Source: an uncultured Ruminococcus sp.
GTDB taxonomy: Bacteria; Bacillota; Clostridia; Oscillospirales; Acutalibacteraceae
Reading direction: 5' to 3'
Length of the DNA stretch: 7,545 nucleotides
NCBI GenBank assembly: GCA_902766305.1
Contig: CACXDE010000421.1
Coordinates: 1 to 7,545, forward strand
The notes below the pieces were generated by a model. It searched no databases. It was not told the origin of the DNA and worked only from the letters and a program-made list of their open reading frames with translations. Below are positions 5,899 through 7,545 of the stretch, in pieces. The position numbers and the translations under genes were made by a program. Numbering within the stretch: position 1 is the stretch's first letter; the number at the start of each line of letters is the position of its first letter.

Positions 5899-7491
5899 CT
5901 ACAGCAATGGTGCGATCAGCCTCATAACAGCACCAATAAGCTTTTTGATAAAGCTTACATTTCTGATGTCATCAGTGGTTATTTCCTTTGAAAGAGAAAA
6001 AACCTCGCTGAAATCAGACTGGATATCCTTGATACAGGAAGTTCCGCAAAGATAGACAGCGCATTCAAAATGGTGGTAAAGGCTTCTGTAATCAAGGTTT
6101 ATTGTTCCGACAACAGCCTTTATATTGTCGCTTAAAAATACCTTTGAATGAACAAAGCCGGGAGTGTATTCAAAAATTTTCACACCGGCATCAAGTAGCA
6201 GCCTGTAATAATTTTTACCAAGAAACCATATAGCTTTTTTGTCAGGGATACCCGGCATTACAATGCGGACATTAACCCCTCTTTCAGCAGCAAATCTGAG
6301 CGCAGCAGTAAGCTCGTCATCAAGAATAAGATAGGGAGTCATTATATATACATATTCCTTGGCATTATACAGAATATCAGTGTATACTCTTTCAGCTATC
6401 TGATGATCGTTCATTGGAGACTCAGAATAGGGGATAACACAGCCGTTGCAGCGGATATTCTTATCATATCTGTTAAGGAATGGAGTAAAATCCTCATACT
6501 CCGGCATATCCGAATCCCACATTTTGAGAAACATGATTGTCAGTGCATCTACTGCCGAACCTTCTATCAGAATGGCTGTATCCTTCCACACACCAAATCT
6601 TTGTATATGGTTTATATATTCATCTGCTAAATTAATACCGCCGCAGAAAGCTTTTTTCCCGTCAATAACAAGTATCTTCCTGTGATCACGGTAGTTGTAT
6701 GAAGAGGTGATAACGGGTTTTATACGTTCCCATATCTTGCAGTGTATACCTACCTCTTTCAGACGCTTAGGATAGTCGTGAGGAAGCTTAGAAAATTCAC
6801 AGGTACCGTCATACATTACCCGTACCTCCACACCCTCAGCGGCTTTCCTCGTAAGAATATCAAGTATGCGTCCCCACATATATCCTTCTTCTATTATGAA
6901 ATATTCAAGGAAAATGAAGTTTCTGGCGGATTCCAGCTCTTCAATGACTTTTTCAAATTTATCTTCACCGAAAGGAAAGTATTCTGATTTAACATTTTCA
7001 TATACGCAGGCATTGTCATATTTTACCAGATATTTAGCAAGCGCAGAAGACTCCCTGTTCAGGCTTTTTAATTTTTTCAGCGCAGAGTCATTCTTTTTTA
7101 CATATTTTTTGCTTTCTTCATTGACTCTTTTAAGTCTCTGTTTTGTATTTCCGTAACCCATCTCTACAATAGTCCAGACGTAGAACAGAGTACCGGAAAG
7201 AGGCATGGCAGTTATAAGAAGAAGCCATGAAATTTTTGACGAAGAATTCATTGGATGATTCATCAGGGCTATTATAACAATAACCTCAAAAACACCCTGT
7301 ATTATCAGAATATAGTCGGAAACCAGCTCTTTAAGAAAGGACCATATAGACATCATTATGCCGATCTGAAGCAGGAGCATTATTATTATCAGACCAAAGC
7401 GGCTGAACAGTATTGAAAAAAAGCCCTTTTTCCATTTTGAAGCCAGCATCAGCACACGGCCGTTTTTTTTCTTTTTGGTTCTTTTTCTCAA
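5899..7491 (-). CDS. cls: Cardiolipin synthase, phospholipase D superfamily
   Basis: This membrane enzyme is predicted to join two phosphatidylglycerol molecules into cardiolipin and glycerol. The 530-residue protein starts with a very basic tail (Arg/Lys-rich 2-12), then three hydrophobic segments (about 31-50, 60-78, 88-108) matching the PLDc_N region of Firmicutes Cls. Two HKD active-site motifs are intact: H270-x-K272-x4-D277 followed by G-G-I-N, and H448-x-K450-x4-D455 followed by G-T-I-N. Length is near the usual 480-520, slightly longer at the N-terminus. The start is a TTG at 7491, supported by AAGGTGAT just upstream. The next in-frame ATG (7449) has no ribosome site and would remove the basic tail. 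It is the first gene of the probable four-gene minus-strand operon seen here; a promoter is not visible and may lie beyond the window. Confidence 0.93.
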   Translation of the reverse strand: MRKRTKKKKNGRVLMLASKWKKGFFSILFSRFGLIIIMLLLQIGIMMSIWSFLKELVSDYILIIQGVFEVIVIIALMNHPMNSSSKISWLLLITAMPLSGTLFYVWTIVEMGYGNTKQRLKRVNEESKKYVKKNDSALKKLKSLNRESSALAKYLVKYDNACVYENVKSEYFPFGEDKFEKVIEELESARNFIFLEYFIIEEGYMWGRILDILTRKAAEGVEVRVMYDGTCEFSKLPHDYPKRLKEVGIHCKIWERIKPVITSSYNYRDHRKILVIDGKKAFCGGINLADEYINHIQRFGVWKDTAILIEGSAVDALTIMFLKMWDSDMPEYEDFTPFLNRYDKNIRCNGCVIPYSESPMNDHQIAERVYTDILYNAKEYVYIMTPYLILDDELTAALRFAAERGVNVRIVMPGIPDKKAIWFLGKNYYRLLLDAGVKIFEYTPGFVHSKVFLSDNIKAVVGTINLDYRSLYHHFECAVYLCGTSCIKDIQSDFSEVFSLSKEITTDDIRNVSFIKKLIGAVMRLIAPLL

Positions 7492-7494
7492 TAT

Positions 7495-7502
7495 ATCACC
7501 TT
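7495..7502 (-). promoter_or_regulatory. Ribosome binding site supporting the TTG start of cls
   Basis: On the minus strand AAGGTGAT precedes the TTG at 7491, with the AAGG core seven bases from the codon. It matches the anti-Shine-Dalgarno sequence over eight bases, and there is no competing ATG nearby. Confidence 0.75.
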
Positions 7503-7516
7503 CTGCCGTTGAAAAG

Positions 7517-7544
7517 CTCAGAGCTAAGAGTACATAGCTCTGAG
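7517..7544 (-). terminator. Perfect inverted repeat upstream of cls
   Basis: CTCAGAGCTA (7517-7526) and TAGCTCTGAG (7535-7544) form a perfect 10-bp stem with an eight-base loop. On the minus strand it is followed by CTTTTCAA, a short T-tract. It could be the terminator of a gene upstream of cls, or a leader hairpin of the cls transcript. If transcription comes from the left side instead, the tail lies beyond the window. Its role cannot be settled here. Confidence 0.55.
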
Positions 7545-7545
7545 A

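Overview
The window reads as chromosomal DNA from a low-to-moderate GC Gram-positive anaerobe. The best guess is a Clostridia/Oscillospiraceae (Ruminococcus-like) gut bacterium. The basis is strong AGGAGG-type ribosome sites, lipobox lipoproteins, a surface alpha-amylase beside a MalG-type permease, and a Firmicutes-type cardiolipin synthase with two HKD motifs. The taxonomic assignment is an inference; no rRNA or marker gene is present.

Left part (1-2954, plus strand): the 3' end of a maltodextrin-uptake operon. A possible tail of an upstream gene (perhaps MalF-like) overlaps the start of a MalG-type ABC permease by ATGA. After a 75-base gap containing a hairpin with a GNRA loop and a T-rich tail comes a GH13 alpha-amylase-family lipoprotein. 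The likely logic is that the amylase, anchored outside the membrane, cuts starch or maltodextrin and the permease imports the products. The hairpin probably lowers or separates amylase expression relative to the transporter genes.

Middle (2955-3045): a short convergent intergenic region with a small A/T hairpin and a long GC-based terminator palindrome. The T-tract of the palindrome runs into the 3' end of the opposing gene.

Right part (3046-7491, minus strand): four tightly spaced genes, read right to left. They are a cardiolipin synthase (TTG start), an acyltransferase-3 family membrane protein, a lipoprotein made of two tandem PASTA-like repeats, and an asparaginase-like cytosolic protein with substitutions at several positions normally used in catalysis. 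Gaps are 35, 60 and 13 bases with no convincing terminator between them, so they probably form one operon. Three of the four act at the envelope; the asparaginase-like protein is the odd one. A perfect 10-bp inverted repeat lies upstream of the operon at the right edge of the window.

No tRNA, rRNA, CRISPR array, insertion sequence or phage gene was seen, and no gene-free stretch exceeds about 100 bases. I do not see a clearly new biological system. The points most worth a second look are the divergent asparaginase, the tandem-repeat lipoprotein in its operon, the decapeptide repeat inside the amylase C-terminal domain, and the hairpin between permease and amylase.
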